From the NCBI RefSeq assembly GCF_030388665.1, contig NZ_CP128846.1, forward strand, positions 5,282,501 through 5,346,500: DNA of 64,000 bases, in the 5' to 3' direction. Both the position numbers and the translations under genes were made by a program. Below the pieces are notes generated by a model. The model was given only the letters and a program-made list of their open reading frames with translations, was not told where the DNA came from and did no database searches. The stretch's first letter is position 1, and each line of letters begins with the position of its first letter. Source of the stretch: Streptomyces flavofungini (GTDB taxonomy: Bacteria > Actinomycetota > Actinomycetes > Streptomycetales > Streptomycetaceae). Of the stretch, positions 51,056-59,531 are shown one piece after another.

Positions 51056-53554
51056 GTGGTGGACCAGCTGACGCAGCACGATCCGCGGCGGATCGGCCCG
51101 TTCGAGGTCCTTGGACGGCTCGGCGCCGGCGGCATGGGGCTCGTCTATCTCGCGCGCTCCGCCTCCGGGCGACGCGTGGCGATCAAGACGGTGAGAACCG
51201 AGCTCGCCGAGGACCAGCTGTTCCGAGTCCGCTTCACACGCGAGGTCGAGGCCGCCCGGGCCGTCTCCGGCTTCTACACGGCCGCCGTGGTCGACGCCGA
51301 CCCGCGCGCCGCCGTGCCCTGGCTCGCCACCGCGTACGTGCCCGCGCCCTCGCTCGAGGAAATAGTGAACGAGCACGGGCCGCTGCCCACCCAGGCCGTG
51401 CGCTGGCTGGCCGCGGGCGTCGCCGAGGCCCTGGAGTCCATCCACGGCGCGGGCCTCGTCCACCGCGACCTGAAGCCGTCGAACGTGCTCGTCGTCGAGG
51501 ACGGCCCCCGCGTCATCGACTTCGGCATCGCGTCGGGCGTCTCCAACACCCGCCTGACCATGACCAACGTCGCCGTCGGCACCCCCGCCTACATGTCGCC
51601 CGAGCAGGCCAAGGACTCCCGCAGCGTCACCGGCGCGAGCGACGTCTTCTCCCTCGGCTCCACCCTCGTCTTCGCCGCCACCGGACACGCCCCCTTCCAC
51701 GGCGCCAACCCCGTCGAGACCGTCTTCATGCTCCTGCGCGAGGGCCCCGACCTGGAGGGCCTGCCCGACGAGCTGCGGCCCCTCATCGAGTCCTGCATGC
51801 AGATGGAGGCCACCCGCAGGCCCACGCCCGGCGACCTCCAGGCCCAGCTCGCCCCGCACCTCTTCGCCTCCGAGGGCAACGGCGACGACAGCGGCACCGC
51901 GTCCGCGTGGCTGCCCGAGCGGGCCGTCGCGCTCATCGAGGCACGCCGGGGCGGACGCCCGCCCGCGCGTGCCGCCGCCACCGGCGGCTCCGCAGGCCGC
52001 GGCTCGCGCGGCAGCGCCGCGGCCGGGGCCTCGGCCGCGCCGGTGTCCGCCGTACCGCCGCCGCCCCGGCAGGCCCCCGCGGTGCCCTCGCACGCCCCCG
52101 GCCTGCCCTCACAGGTGCCGTCAGTGGCATCCGGGGCGCCCGGGCCGTTCCACGCGCCCCCCGGCGCCTCCCAGCCCTTCCAGGCGCCGGGCCACGGCGC
52201 GCCCGACGCCGGTCCCGTGCAGCTCGCCGGGGCCCAGGTGCCGATCGGGCCCGGCCCGCGCGTCGCCGAGGCCCGGGGCGCCGCGGCGCCCGCCGACTCC
52301 GGGCTCGCCGGGTCGTGGTCGCGGTCGGCGCAGGCGCCCGGGGCGGCGCGGCGCGGGGCCAACGGGGCCGACGCGGGCGTCACCGGAGCGGGGGGCGCGG
52401 GTGCTCCGGCCCCGGGCCCGGGCGCCCCGGCGTCCTGGCGGCCCTGGCGGTTCCGCATGTCCAACGACGTCTGGGGGACGCCCGCCGTCGCCGGGAACCT
52501 CGTGTACGTCACCTCCTTCGAGGTCCACGCCCTCGACGTGAGCACCGGACGGCGCAGCTTCAAGACCCGCGACGTCGCCTGGTCCATGGCGGTCGCCGAC
52601 GGCCGCGTCCACGCATCCGACGGCCCCACCCTCTACGCCCTCGACGGCACCGACGGCTCCGACCTGTGGCGGATCCAGACCGACGCCTGGGTCTACGCCC
52701 TCCAGGCCGACCGGGGCACCGTCGTCACCGCGACCCGCGGCGGCGGCGTGCAGGGCTGGGAGGCCGCGAACGGCGAGAAGCTCTGGGAGATCACCAACGC
52801 CCAGACCGAGTTCGAGACGCCCGAGGCCGCGCCCGTCATCGTCGACGGCACCGTCTACGTCTGGAAGGACGCCCGGCTGCGCGCCGTCGAGGCCCGCACC
52901 GGCATCGAGCGCTGGTCCTACCCCGTCGGCGACGCCGCGTCCTGCGGCGGCGTGCCGGTCCGCGTCACCCAGGCGCCCGACGGATACGTGTACATCGCCG
53001 CGGGCACCCGCGTCCTCGCGATCGACGTGGCCGCGGGGCACGTGCGCTGGCACTTCGAGGCGCCCGCCGCGTTCCTGTGTCCGCCCGCCTTCGCCCCCGG
53101 CCCCGCCGTCACCGGCGGCGGTGTCTACTTGGCCGACTACCTGGGCACCGTGTACGCCCTCGACGCCACCGACGGCCGCGACCGCTGGCGCATCGCTACC
53201 GAGGCCCGCTCCTCCGTCGACCCCGTCCTCGTCGCCGACGGCCACGTGCACGTGGGCAGCGGCAAGGGCCTCTACACCCTCGACGCCGTCACCGGCACCC
53301 CCAAGTGGCGCTTCCAGGCGGGCGGCGAGGTCGTCGGCTCCCCGGTCGTCGCCGACCGCCGCATCCACTTCGGCGCCACCGACCACCTGCTCTACACCCT
53401 CAAGGCCGACGACGGCCGCCTCCGCTGGAAGCTCGCCACCGGCGGCGAGATCACCGGCGCCCCGGTGGTCAGGGACGGGGTCGTGTACGCGTGCAGCAAG
53501 GACCGCTGCGTGTACGCGCTCGACGCGGAGCGGGGCACGGCGACCTCGCGCTGA
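51056..53554 (+). CDS. afsK: AfsK-type Ser/Thr protein kinase with beta-propeller repeats
   Basis: 832 residues. The kinase domain (10-275) has GAGGMGLVYLA, VAIKTVR, HRDLKPSNVLV and DFGIAS, with activation segment TMTNVAVGTPAYMSPEQAKD. A Pro/Ala/Gly linker (about 290-460) leads to PQQ-type beta-propeller repeats (VWGTPAVAGNLVYVTSFEVH; LYTLDAVTGTPKWRFQAGGE; VVRDGVVYACSKDRCVYALD). No transmembrane helix was found, as in AfsK, which associates with the membrane loosely. AfsK phosphorylates AfsR, which activates afsS and secondary metabolism. Here afsR is 8 kb away with other genes between. The start is one of two adjacent GTG codons. Confidence 0.9.
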   Translation: MVDQLTQHDPRRIGPFEVLGRLGAGGMGLVYLARSASGRRVAIKTVRTELAEDQLFRVRFTREVEAARAVSGFYTAAVVDADPRAAVPWLATAYVPAPSLEEIVNEHGPLPTQAVRWLAAGVAEALESIHGAGLVHRDLKPSNVLVVEDGPRVIDFGIASGVSNTRLTMTNVAVGTPAYMSPEQAKDSRSVTGASDVFSLGSTLVFAATGHAPFHGANPVETVFMLLREGPDLEGLPDELRPLIESCMQMEATRRPTPGDLQAQLAPHLFASEGNGDDSGTASAWLPERAVALIEARRGGRPPARAAATGGSAGRGSRGSAAAGASAAPVSAVPPPPRQAPAVPSHAPGLPSQVPSVASGAPGPFHAPPGASQPFQAPGHGAPDAGPVQLAGAQVPIGPGPRVAEARGAAAPADSGLAGSWSRSAQAPGAARRGANGADAGVTGAGGAGAPAPGPGAPASWRPWRFRMSNDVWGTPAVAGNLVYVTSFEVHALDVSTGRRSFKTRDVAWSMAVADGRVHASDGPTLYALDGTDGSDLWRIQTDAWVYALQADRGTVVTATRGGGVQGWEAANGEKLWEITNAQTEFETPEAAPVIVDGTVYVWKDARLRAVEARTGIERWSYPVGDAASCGGVPVRVTQAPDGYVYIAAGTRVLAIDVAAGHVRWHFEAPAAFLCPPAFAPGPAVTGGGVYLADYLGTVYALDATDGRDRWRIATEARSSVDPVLVADGHVHVGSGKGLYTLDAVTGTPKWRFQAGGEVVGSPVVADRRIHFGATDHLLYTLKADDGRLRWKLATGGEITGAPVVRDGVVYACSKDRCVYALDAERGTATSR

Positions 53555-53608
53555 GCCCGGCGCGGGGTGCCCCGGCGGGTTCGGGGTGCCCGAGCGGCCC
53601 CGGGCGGC

Positions 53609-54403
53609 CTAGCGGGTGCGGAAGCCGTCGCCCCGGGCGCGGGTGGCGAACAGCTCCGCCTGCCGGGCGGCGTCCGCGTTGCCGAGGGCGATGAGGTGCG
53701 GGGCGTGGGCCATGGCCTGGGTGCGGGCGGCCTCCTTGGCGGACCAGACGGCGCGCACCGTGCCCTGCACGGCCTCGGTCGGGAAGGACGCGAGGGTGGC
53801 GGCGGCCCGCACCGCGGCGGCCACCACGTCGGCGCCCGCCACCACCTCCGACACCAGGCCGATCTCGTACGCCCGCCGCGCGGACACCCGCTCCGCCGTC
53901 CCCATCAGGGACATCCGCGCCACCTCCCCGAACGGCATCCGCTGCGCCATGGCGATGGCCTCGTACGCGCTGACCATCCCGTACGTCGTGTGCGGGTCGA
54001 AGAACGTGGCGTGCTCCGCCGCGATCACGAACTCGCACTCGCCGACGAGGTAGAAGGCCCCGCCGCACGCCATGCCGTTCACGGCGGCGAGCACCGGCTT
54101 CCACAGGTCGTTGGCCTTCGGCCCGACGGCCAGGAGGGGGTCCTCGATCGAGTACGGGGACGACGGCTGCGGGACCTCGGCGGCGCGGTCGATCCCCGTG
54201 CAGAAGGCCCGCTCGCCCGCGCCCGTGAGGACGACCGCCCGGACCGTGTCGTCGCCCCGCAACTCCCGCCACAGCCGGGCCAGTTCGGCCGCCGTCCGCG
54301 CGGTCAGCGCGTTGTGCCGCTCCGGGCGGTCGAGGGTCACCACGGCGACCCCGGTCCCCGCGTCCCGCTCCACCCGCAGCCCGGCCGCCTCCTGGTCGGT
54401 CAT
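53609..54403 (-). CDS. Crotonase-fold enoyl-CoA hydratase-like protein, second copy
   Basis: 264 residues. Crotonase features are VVTLDRPERHNALTARTAAE, VLTGAGERAFCTGIDRAAEV and VNGMACGGAFYLVGECEFVI. The catalytic glutamates of enoyl-CoA hydratase are not conserved (the GGAFY and FFDPHTTYG regions), so the reaction may be hydrolysis or isomerisation. Its ATG overlaps the stop of the DUF35 gene. Ltp thiolase, DUF35 and this gene form one minus-strand operon under operators 11 and 12. Confidence 0.87.
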   Translation of the reverse strand: MTDQEAAGLRVERDAGTGVAVVTLDRPERHNALTARTAAELARLWRELRGDDTVRAVVLTGAGERAFCTGIDRAAEVPQPSSPYSIEDPLLAVGPKANDLWKPVLAAVNGMACGGAFYLVGECEFVIAAEHATFFDPHTTYGMVSAYEAIAMAQRMPFGEVARMSLMGTAERVSARRAYEIGLVSEVVAGADVVAAAVRAAATLASFPTEAVQGTVRAVWSAKEAARTQAMAHAPHLIALGNADAARQAELFATRARGDGFRTR

Positions 54404-54861
54404 GACCGCTCCAGGACCCACTGCGGAAGCACGATGCCGTCGCGCTCGGCGAAGACCACCTGGACGCGGGCGCCGATGCGCAGGCGTTCCGGCGCGACGG
54501 AGTCCGGGGGGTCCCCCGCCTTGGTGACCAGGTTGCCCACCAGGCGGATCCGCGGGGCGTCGGTCAGTTCCACCAGGATCGCGTTGTACGGGCAGAGGGC
54601 GGCGTAGGCCGGGAGGAGCGGGGGGTGCGGGATCACGTACGACCAGATCCTGCCCTTGCCGCTCATGCGGCGCCAGGTGGTGTCGAAGGAGTGGCAGTGG
54701 GGGCAGCAGGGCCTCGGGGGGAACCGGAGCTCGCCGCAGGCGTCCTCCGCGCAGGCCTGTACGCGGAGTTCGCCTCGGGCGGCGTAGGTCCAGAAGGGGG
54801 CGCCGTCGTCGTCGAGGACGGGGGTGAGGAGAGCTGGCGGGGGCGCCTTCTCGTCTGCCAT
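54400..54861 (-). CDS. DUF35 zinc-ribbon/OB-fold protein (thiolase partner), second copy
   Basis: 153 residues. The zinc ribbon is VQACAEDACGELRFPPRPCC, then PHC. The OB fold runs GKGRIWSYVIPHPPLLPAYA, NAILVELTDAPRIRLVGNLV and ARVQVVFAERDGIVLPQWVL. It lies between the Ltp thiolase and a crotonase gene, the same neighbours as DUF35 genes in actinobacterial sterol clusters, so it is probably the structural partner of the thiolase at 54991. Confidence 0.9.
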   Translation of the reverse strand: MADEKAPPPALLTPVLDDDGAPFWTYAARGELRVQACAEDACGELRFPPRPCCPHCHSFDTTWRRMSGKGRIWSYVIPHPPLLPAYAALCPYNAILVELTDAPRIRLVGNLVTKAGDPPDSVAPERLRIGARVQVVFAERDGIVLPQWVLERS

Positions 54862-54875
54862 GTCTGGGTCCCTTC

Positions 54876-54990
54876 GCGGGTGCGGGATCGGTTGTGGTTG
54901 CTCGCGCAGTTCCCCGCGCCCCTCACGGGGCCCGGCATCCCCGGCGCTTGCGGGTGCCCCCGCCCCTCACGGGCGCAGGCCGCATCCCCC
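54876..54990. repeat. Streptomyces REP-like intergenic repeat
   Basis: GTGCGGGATCGGTTGTGGTT, GCTCGCGCAGTTCCCCGCGC and CCCTCACGGGGCCCGG follow in order. Further CCCCTCACGGG copies run to 54990. I remember the GTTGTGGTT...CGCAGTTCCCCGCGCCCCT sequence as very frequent between Streptomyces genes. Here it separates two genes of one operon. Hairpins from CCCCTCACGGGG could tune expression of the downstream pair. Confidence 0.55.
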
Positions 54991-56142
54991 TCACGGGGCC
55001 CGGAGCAGCAGCGCCGATGTCGGGACTCCCTCGCCCGCCGTCACCAGGCACGTCCTCGCGTCCGGGACCTGGGCCGTCGATGTGCCCCTGAGCTGCTTCA
55101 CGCCCTCGTTGATCAGGTTGAAGCCGTGGACGTAGGCCTCGCTGAGGCCGCCGCCGCCCGTGTTGAGGGGGAGGCGGCCGCCGATCTCCAGGGCGCCGCC
55201 CTCCGTGAACGCGCCGCCCTCGCCCCGGCCGCAGAAGCCGTAGCCCTCCAGGGAGAGCGGGATGAGGGGCGTGAAGGCGTCGTAGATCTGGGCCACGTCG
55301 ACGTCGTGGGGGCCGAAGTCGGCCTGTTTCCAGAGCTGTCGGGCGGCCGTCCAGGCGGGACCCGAGAGCGGGTCGTCGTTCCAGTAGTTGACCATGCCGT
55401 GGTGCTGGGCGGGCAGGCCCTGGGCGGCGGAGTGGACGTAGACGGGCTTTCGGCGGCAGTCGCGGGCCCGCTCGGCGGAGACGACGACGCACGCCAACGC
55501 CCCGTCCGTCTCCAGGCAGTTGTCGAAGAGGCACAGCGGCTCGCTGATCCAGCGCGAGGTCATGTACATGTCCCGGGTCAGCGGGCGTTCGTACATCATC
55601 GCGGCCGGGTTCTGGTTGGCGCGGTTGCGGCAGGCGAGGGCGACGTTGAAGAGGTGGTCGCGGGTCGCGCCGTACTCGTGCAGATAGCGGCGGGTCAGCA
55701 TGGCGATCTCGTCGGCGGGGCGGAGCAGGCCGAAGGGGCGCGTCCACTGGGCGGGGGTGGGGAGTTGGGTGGTGGTGTTGCGCCACGGCCGGGGTCCGCT
55801 GCCGCGTTTGCGCGAGCGCCAGGCGACGCCGACGCCCGCCTGCCCGGTGGCGATGGCGGACGCCAGGTGCGCGACGGTCGCGCAGGAACCGCCGCCCCCG
55901 TACCCGACCTTGCTGAAGAACGTGACGTCGCCCGCGCCGATCGCCTTGGCGACCTCGACCTCGTCGGTCTCCTCCATCGTGTACGAGGCGAACGCGTCGA
56001 CCTCGGACGGCGCGATCCCCGCGTCGTCGAGCGCGGCGAGGACGGCCCGGCAGGCCAACGTCTTCTCGCTCTCGGGGAGTTGTCGGGCGAAGGGGGTCTG
56101 TCCGATACCGGCTATCGCTGTGGCGTCCTTGAGTGAGGCCAT
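54991..56142 (-). CDS. SCP-x/Ltp-type thiolase-like protein, second copy
   Basis: 383 residues. Features are TAIAGIGQTPFARQLPESEK, DAFASYTMEETDEVEVAKAI and KVGYGGGGSCATVAHLASAI, with a cysteine near the nucleophile position (GGSCAT). The C-terminal part reads DVDVAQIYDAFTPLIPLSLE and GGGGLSEAYVHGFNLINEG. It is the Ltp-like aldolase/thiolase candidate of this operon with the DUF35 protein downstream. The ATG at 56142 is preferred over a GTG nine bases upstream because GGAGG then has suitable spacing. Confidence 0.9.
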   Translation of the reverse strand: MASLKDATAIAGIGQTPFARQLPESEKTLACRAVLAALDDAGIAPSEVDAFASYTMEETDEVEVAKAIGAGDVTFFSKVGYGGGGSCATVAHLASAIATGQAGVGVAWRSRKRGSGPRPWRNTTTQLPTPAQWTRPFGLLRPADEIAMLTRRYLHEYGATRDHLFNVALACRNRANQNPAAMMYERPLTRDMYMTSRWISEPLCLFDNCLETDGALACVVVSAERARDCRRKPVYVHSAAQGLPAQHHGMVNYWNDDPLSGPAWTAARQLWKQADFGPHDVDVAQIYDAFTPLIPLSLEGYGFCGRGEGGAFTEGGALEIGGRLPLNTGGGGLSEAYVHGFNLINEGVKQLRGTSTAQVPDARTCLVTAGEGVPTSALLLRAP

Positions 56143-56184
56143 GGCTTGCACACCTCCGCGCGCGTCGTGGCGAGCCCTCGCTGC

Positions 56185-56197
56185 TGACAGCGCGTCA
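56185..56197. promoter_or_regulatory. TetR-type operator site 11 (TGACAGCGCGTCA)
   Basis: Keeps the TGAC-N5-GTCA frame, with a less typical centre. It lies 42 bp before the thiolase start and 27 bp from site 12, like the tandem pair at 40225/40249. Confidence 0.55.
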
Positions 56198-56211
56198 GGC
56201 TACCGCTAATC

Positions 56212-56224
56212 TGACGGTTAGTCA
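56212..56224. promoter_or_regulatory. TetR-type operator site 12 (TGACGGTTAGTCA)
   Basis: Located 29 bp before the CoA synthetase start (56254) in the divergent gap shared with the thiolase operon. The flanks CT and GC extend the palindrome only weakly. Confidence 0.68.
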
Positions 56225-56253
56225 GCTAGTGGGCGACGGCGGGAGGGGCGGCC

Positions 56254-57915
56254 ATGCGCGGCGACCTGGAGTGGGGCAGCGTGCCGGGCCTGGTCCGGGC
56301 GGCGGCGGAGCGGTACGCGGACCGGGAGGCGGTCGTCGAGGGCCGCACCCGGGTGACGTACCGCGAACTCGGCGACCGGATCGAACGGGCCACCGCCGCC
56401 TGCATGGCCGAAGGCGTCGAACCGGGCGACCGCGTCGCCGTCTGGGCCCCCAACACCCTCGACTGGATCGTCTCCGCCCTCGGCGCGGTCGGCGCGGGCG
56501 CCGTCCTCGTCCCCCTCAACACCCGCTTCAAGGGCACCGAGGCGGCGTACGTCCTCGCCCGGTCCCGGGCCAGGCTGCTCTTCGTCACCGGTACGTTCCT
56601 GGGGACGTCGTACGTGGCGTCGCTGCGGCGGGCGGCGGGGGAGCCGCCGGAGTTCGCGGCCGGGGCGGCGGTCGGCGGTACCGGCCCCGGACCCTTGCCC
56701 GGACTTCCGCACCTGGAGCAGGTCGTCGTCCTCGCCGACGACGCCCCCGAGGACTTCCGCACCTGGAAGGACTTCCTCGCGAGCGGCGACCGGGTCACAG
56801 CCGAGGCCGTCCGCACCCGGGGCGCCACCGTGACCGGAGACCACCCCTCCGACATCGTCTTCACCTCGGGCACCACGGGACGCCCGAAGGGCGCCGTCAT
56901 CACCCACGCCCAGACCCTGCGCTGCTACGAGATCTGGAGCGACCTCGCCGGGCTCCGCGAAGGCGACCGCTATCTGATCGTGAACCCGTTCTTCCACACC
57001 TTCGGCTACAAGGCCGGGATCATCGCCTGCCTGATGCGCGGCGCCACGATGGTCCCCCAGCCGGTCTTCAACGTCGACACCGTCCTCGCCAACATCGCCG
57101 CCGAACGCATCTCCGTCCTGCCCGGACCGCCCACCCTCCACCAGTCCCTCCTCGACCACCCGGCCCGCGACGCCCACGACCTCTCCGCCCTGCGCCTGGT
57201 CGTGACCGGCGCGGCGGTGGTCCCCCTGCGCCTGGTCGAACGCCTCCGCGCGGAGCTGCGCATCGCCACCGTCCTGACGGCGTACGGCCTCTCCGAGGCC
57301 AGCGGCATCGTCACCATGTGCCGCAGGGGCGACCCGGCGGAGGTCATCGCGACGACGTCGGGCCGCGCGATCCCCGACACGGAGGTGAGGGTGGTGTCCC
57401 CCGCGGGCGACCCCCTGCCCCCCGGCACCCCAGGCGAGATCCTCGTCCACGGCCACAACGTCATGAGCGGCTACTTCGAGGACCCCGCCGAGACCCGCAA
57501 GGTCCGCACCCCCGACGGGTGGCTGCGCACCGGCGACGTCGGCGTCCTGGACGCGGCCGGCAACCTGCGCGTCACCGACCGGATCAAGGACATGTTCATC
57601 GTCGGCGGCTTCAACGCCTACCCCGCCGAGATCGAGCAACTCCTCGGCACCCACCCCGAAGTCGCCGACGCCGCCGTCATCGGCGTCCCCGACGCCCGCC
57701 TCGGCGAGGTCGGCAAGGCGTACGTGGTGCGGCGAGCGGGCTCGACCCTCACGGCGGACGACGTGATCGCCTGGTCGCGGCGCGAGATGGCCAACTACAA
57801 GGTGCCGCGCGAGGTGGAATTCGTACCGGAGCTGCCGCGGAACGCGAGCGGGAAGGTGGTGAAGGGGGAGCTGCGGCAGCGCGGGGCCCGGGGTGGGGGC
57901 GCCCGTCGCCACTGA
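56254..57915 (+). CDS. AMP-forming CoA ligase, FadD3-like
   Basis: 553 residues. The ATP loop is VFTSGTTGRPKGAVITHAQT. The sequence NPFFHTFGYKAGIIACLMRG, VLPGPPTLHQSLLDHPARDA and VLTAYGLSEASGIVTMCRRG is close, as I remember it, to mycobacterial FadD3, the ligase for the HIP intermediate of sterol rings C/D. The C-terminal motif is LRVTDRIKDMFIVGGFNAYP with the catalytic lysine region RNASGKVVKGELR. An insert of about 30 residues near 130-160 is low-complexity. GGGAGGGG precedes the ATG. The acid it activates here is unknown. Confidence 0.9.
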   Translation: MRGDLEWGSVPGLVRAAAERYADREAVVEGRTRVTYRELGDRIERATAACMAEGVEPGDRVAVWAPNTLDWIVSALGAVGAGAVLVPLNTRFKGTEAAYVLARSRARLLFVTGTFLGTSYVASLRRAAGEPPEFAAGAAVGGTGPGPLPGLPHLEQVVVLADDAPEDFRTWKDFLASGDRVTAEAVRTRGATVTGDHPSDIVFTSGTTGRPKGAVITHAQTLRCYEIWSDLAGLREGDRYLIVNPFFHTFGYKAGIIACLMRGATMVPQPVFNVDTVLANIAAERISVLPGPPTLHQSLLDHPARDAHDLSALRLVVTGAAVVPLRLVERLRAELRIATVLTAYGLSEASGIVTMCRRGDPAEVIATTSGRAIPDTEVRVVSPAGDPLPPGTPGEILVHGHNVMSGYFEDPAETRKVRTPDGWLRTGDVGVLDAAGNLRVTDRIKDMFIVGGFNAYPAEIEQLLGTHPEVADAAVIGVPDARLGEVGKAYVVRRAGSTLTADDVIAWSRREMANYKVPREVEFVPELPRNASGKVVKGELRQRGARGGGARRH

Positions 57916-58032
57916 CGTCGCTCGCATGTTCGTACGACTTCGGCGTTGCCCGCACACTCGTGCGAGTGGCGATACCGTCATACGGGTAGGACGCAACATC
58001 CCCTCTTGCGCGATCTCCTCATGGGAGCAGTC

Positions 58033-58656
58033 ATGGCCGCGGAGGCACACGGCGAACACGGCGAGCAGCAGGTGTCGGCCAACTCCGAGAACTGGATGTA
58101 CCCGCCGGAGGACGGCTGGGCATGGGGCCAGGTTCAGGAGCTGGACGTCCCGTTCGACTGGGATCTCGTGGATGGGAAGATCGCGGTACGTGGGGTGGCG
58201 AAGGTATGGCATCAGTTGGTGCGGGACCGGCTGTACTTGCGTCTGCAACTGGCGAGGCAGGCGCCGTATGCCGTCATGAGTGGGCAATGGGTCATGTTCG
58301 ACGAGCGCGACGTCCCCAAACCCGACGTGATCGTCTTCGACCGGACCGGCCTCGACGCACTGACGCTGGACTGCATTCCCGTCGCGCATGCCGTTCTCGC
58401 GATCGAGATCGTCTCCCCCGGCTCACGCAAGGACGACCGCTTCCTCAAGCCGGGCATGTACGCGGAGGCGGGCATCGACCACTACTGGCGCGTCGAGCGC
58501 GGCGAGGACAACGTGCCCGTCGTGCACGAGTTCTGGCGCCACCACGAGGCGGGGGTCTACGCCCCCAGCCCCGAGCAGCCCACGCACGTCGGCAAGCTGA
58601 CCACGGATGTGCCCTTCCCCGTCGACATCGACCTGCGGGGCCTGATCGAGTTCTGA
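58033..58656 (+). CDS. Uma2-family (DUF820) endonuclease-fold protein
   Basis: 207 residues. The PD-(D/E)xK-like core is visible as PKPDVIVFD, LAIEIVSPGSRKDDRFLKPG and MYAEAGIDHYWRV. The N-terminal part (WDLVDGKIAVRGVAKVWHQL) is also typical. Streptomyces carry many copies with unknown biological role. The second ATG (58033) is chosen because GGGAGCAGTC lies directly upstream; the first at 58021 lacks such a site. Confidence 0.9.
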   Translation: MAAEAHGEHGEQQVSANSENWMYPPEDGWAWGQVQELDVPFDWDLVDGKIAVRGVAKVWHQLVRDRLYLRLQLARQAPYAVMSGQWVMFDERDVPKPDVIVFDRTGLDALTLDCIPVAHAVLAIEIVSPGSRKDDRFLKPGMYAEAGIDHYWRVERGEDNVPVVHEFWRHHEAGVYAPSPEQPTHVGKLTTDVPFPVDIDLRGLIEF

Positions 58657-58690
58657 GAGTCGCCGAGACCGGGCCCCGGACCCCGGGCGC

Positions 58691-59074
58691 TCACGCCGTC
58701 GCGGCGCGCTCTCCCGCGCTGCGCTCCACGCAGAACTCGTTGCCCTCGATGTCGGCGAGGGTCACCCAGCCGCGTCCGTCGGGCTGCCGGTGGTCGGCCA
58801 CGAGGGTCGCGCCGAGCGCGGTGACCCGCTCGACCTCCTCGTCCCGCGTGCGGTCCTGCGGCTGCAGGTCGAAGTGCACGCGGTTCTTCACGGTCTTCTT
58901 GTCCGGCACGGTCACGAACAGCAGCGTCGGCCCACCGGGCGTGCTCACCAAAGCCTCAGGGTCCCCGGGAGAGTCCTCGTCGGAGATCGCCCCCTCCAGG
59001 ACCTCGGCCCAGAATGACGCGAGCTTGTAGGCGTCGGAGCAGTCGAAGGTGATGTGGCGCACGAGAGTTGTCAT
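58691..59074 (-). CDS. Single-domain VOC (glyoxalase-like) protein
   Basis: 127 residues of one VOC domain. The features are ITFDCSDAYKLASFWAEVLE, TLLFVTVPDKKTVKNRVHFD (metal-ligand His) and GRGWVTLADIEGNEFCVERS. Substrate and metal are unknown. It converges on the Uma2 gene with a 34-bp gap. Confidence 0.88.
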   Translation of the reverse strand: MTTLVRHITFDCSDAYKLASFWAEVLEGAISDEDSPGDPEALVSTPGGPTLLFVTVPDKKTVKNRVHFDLQPQDRTRDEEVERVTALGATLVADHRQPDGRGWVTLADIEGNEFCVERSAGERAATA

Positions 59075-59531
59075 GGGCGCACTATCGGGGAGGGGGGCGG
59101 GGCTGTCCAACGAATTCCCCGGGGTGGCCGGAGCTGGCGGTACCGGGGGAAATCGGCCGTGTCGACGGTCCACTCCCCGAGCCGCACGGCGTCACCGAAC
59201 TTGTACCGGCTCGGCGCGTCCCGGAACTGCGGTTCGCCACCGGGATGGGGCGCCGGGGGTGCCCGCCGGGCGGAGGGCAGGACGGGGAGGGGAGGAAGAA
59301 GGCGGCGGGGGCTGATGCTCGTGGGGGCGTGTGCGGCGGAGCGGGGGTGTGCCGACACGGGGTGGTGGGGGACGGGAAGGCGGTGTGGTTCCGGTTGGAG
59401 GGGGCGGGCCGGTGAGGGGGACCGGCGCGCAGAGGGCTCTGGGCAGGTGCTTAGACTGCGGCGCGTACGAACACGTCGCGTCGAGCGTGGCGCGATCGAA
59501 CGACTGGAACTACACAATGGGGGAAATCCAC
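59075..59531. other. Intergenic region upstream of a secreted-protein gene
   Basis: 457 bp without a supported gene. It is G-rich from 59200 to 59420. Close to the downstream gene it has CTTAGACTGCGGCG and AACTACACA patches that may belong to its promoter. The stretch could hold remnants, but none was recognised. Confidence 0.4.

Noticed and set aside
52115..52130. CCGTCAG in the afsK coding region as an operator
   Set aside because: Only one half-site matches, and it lies within a coding linker.
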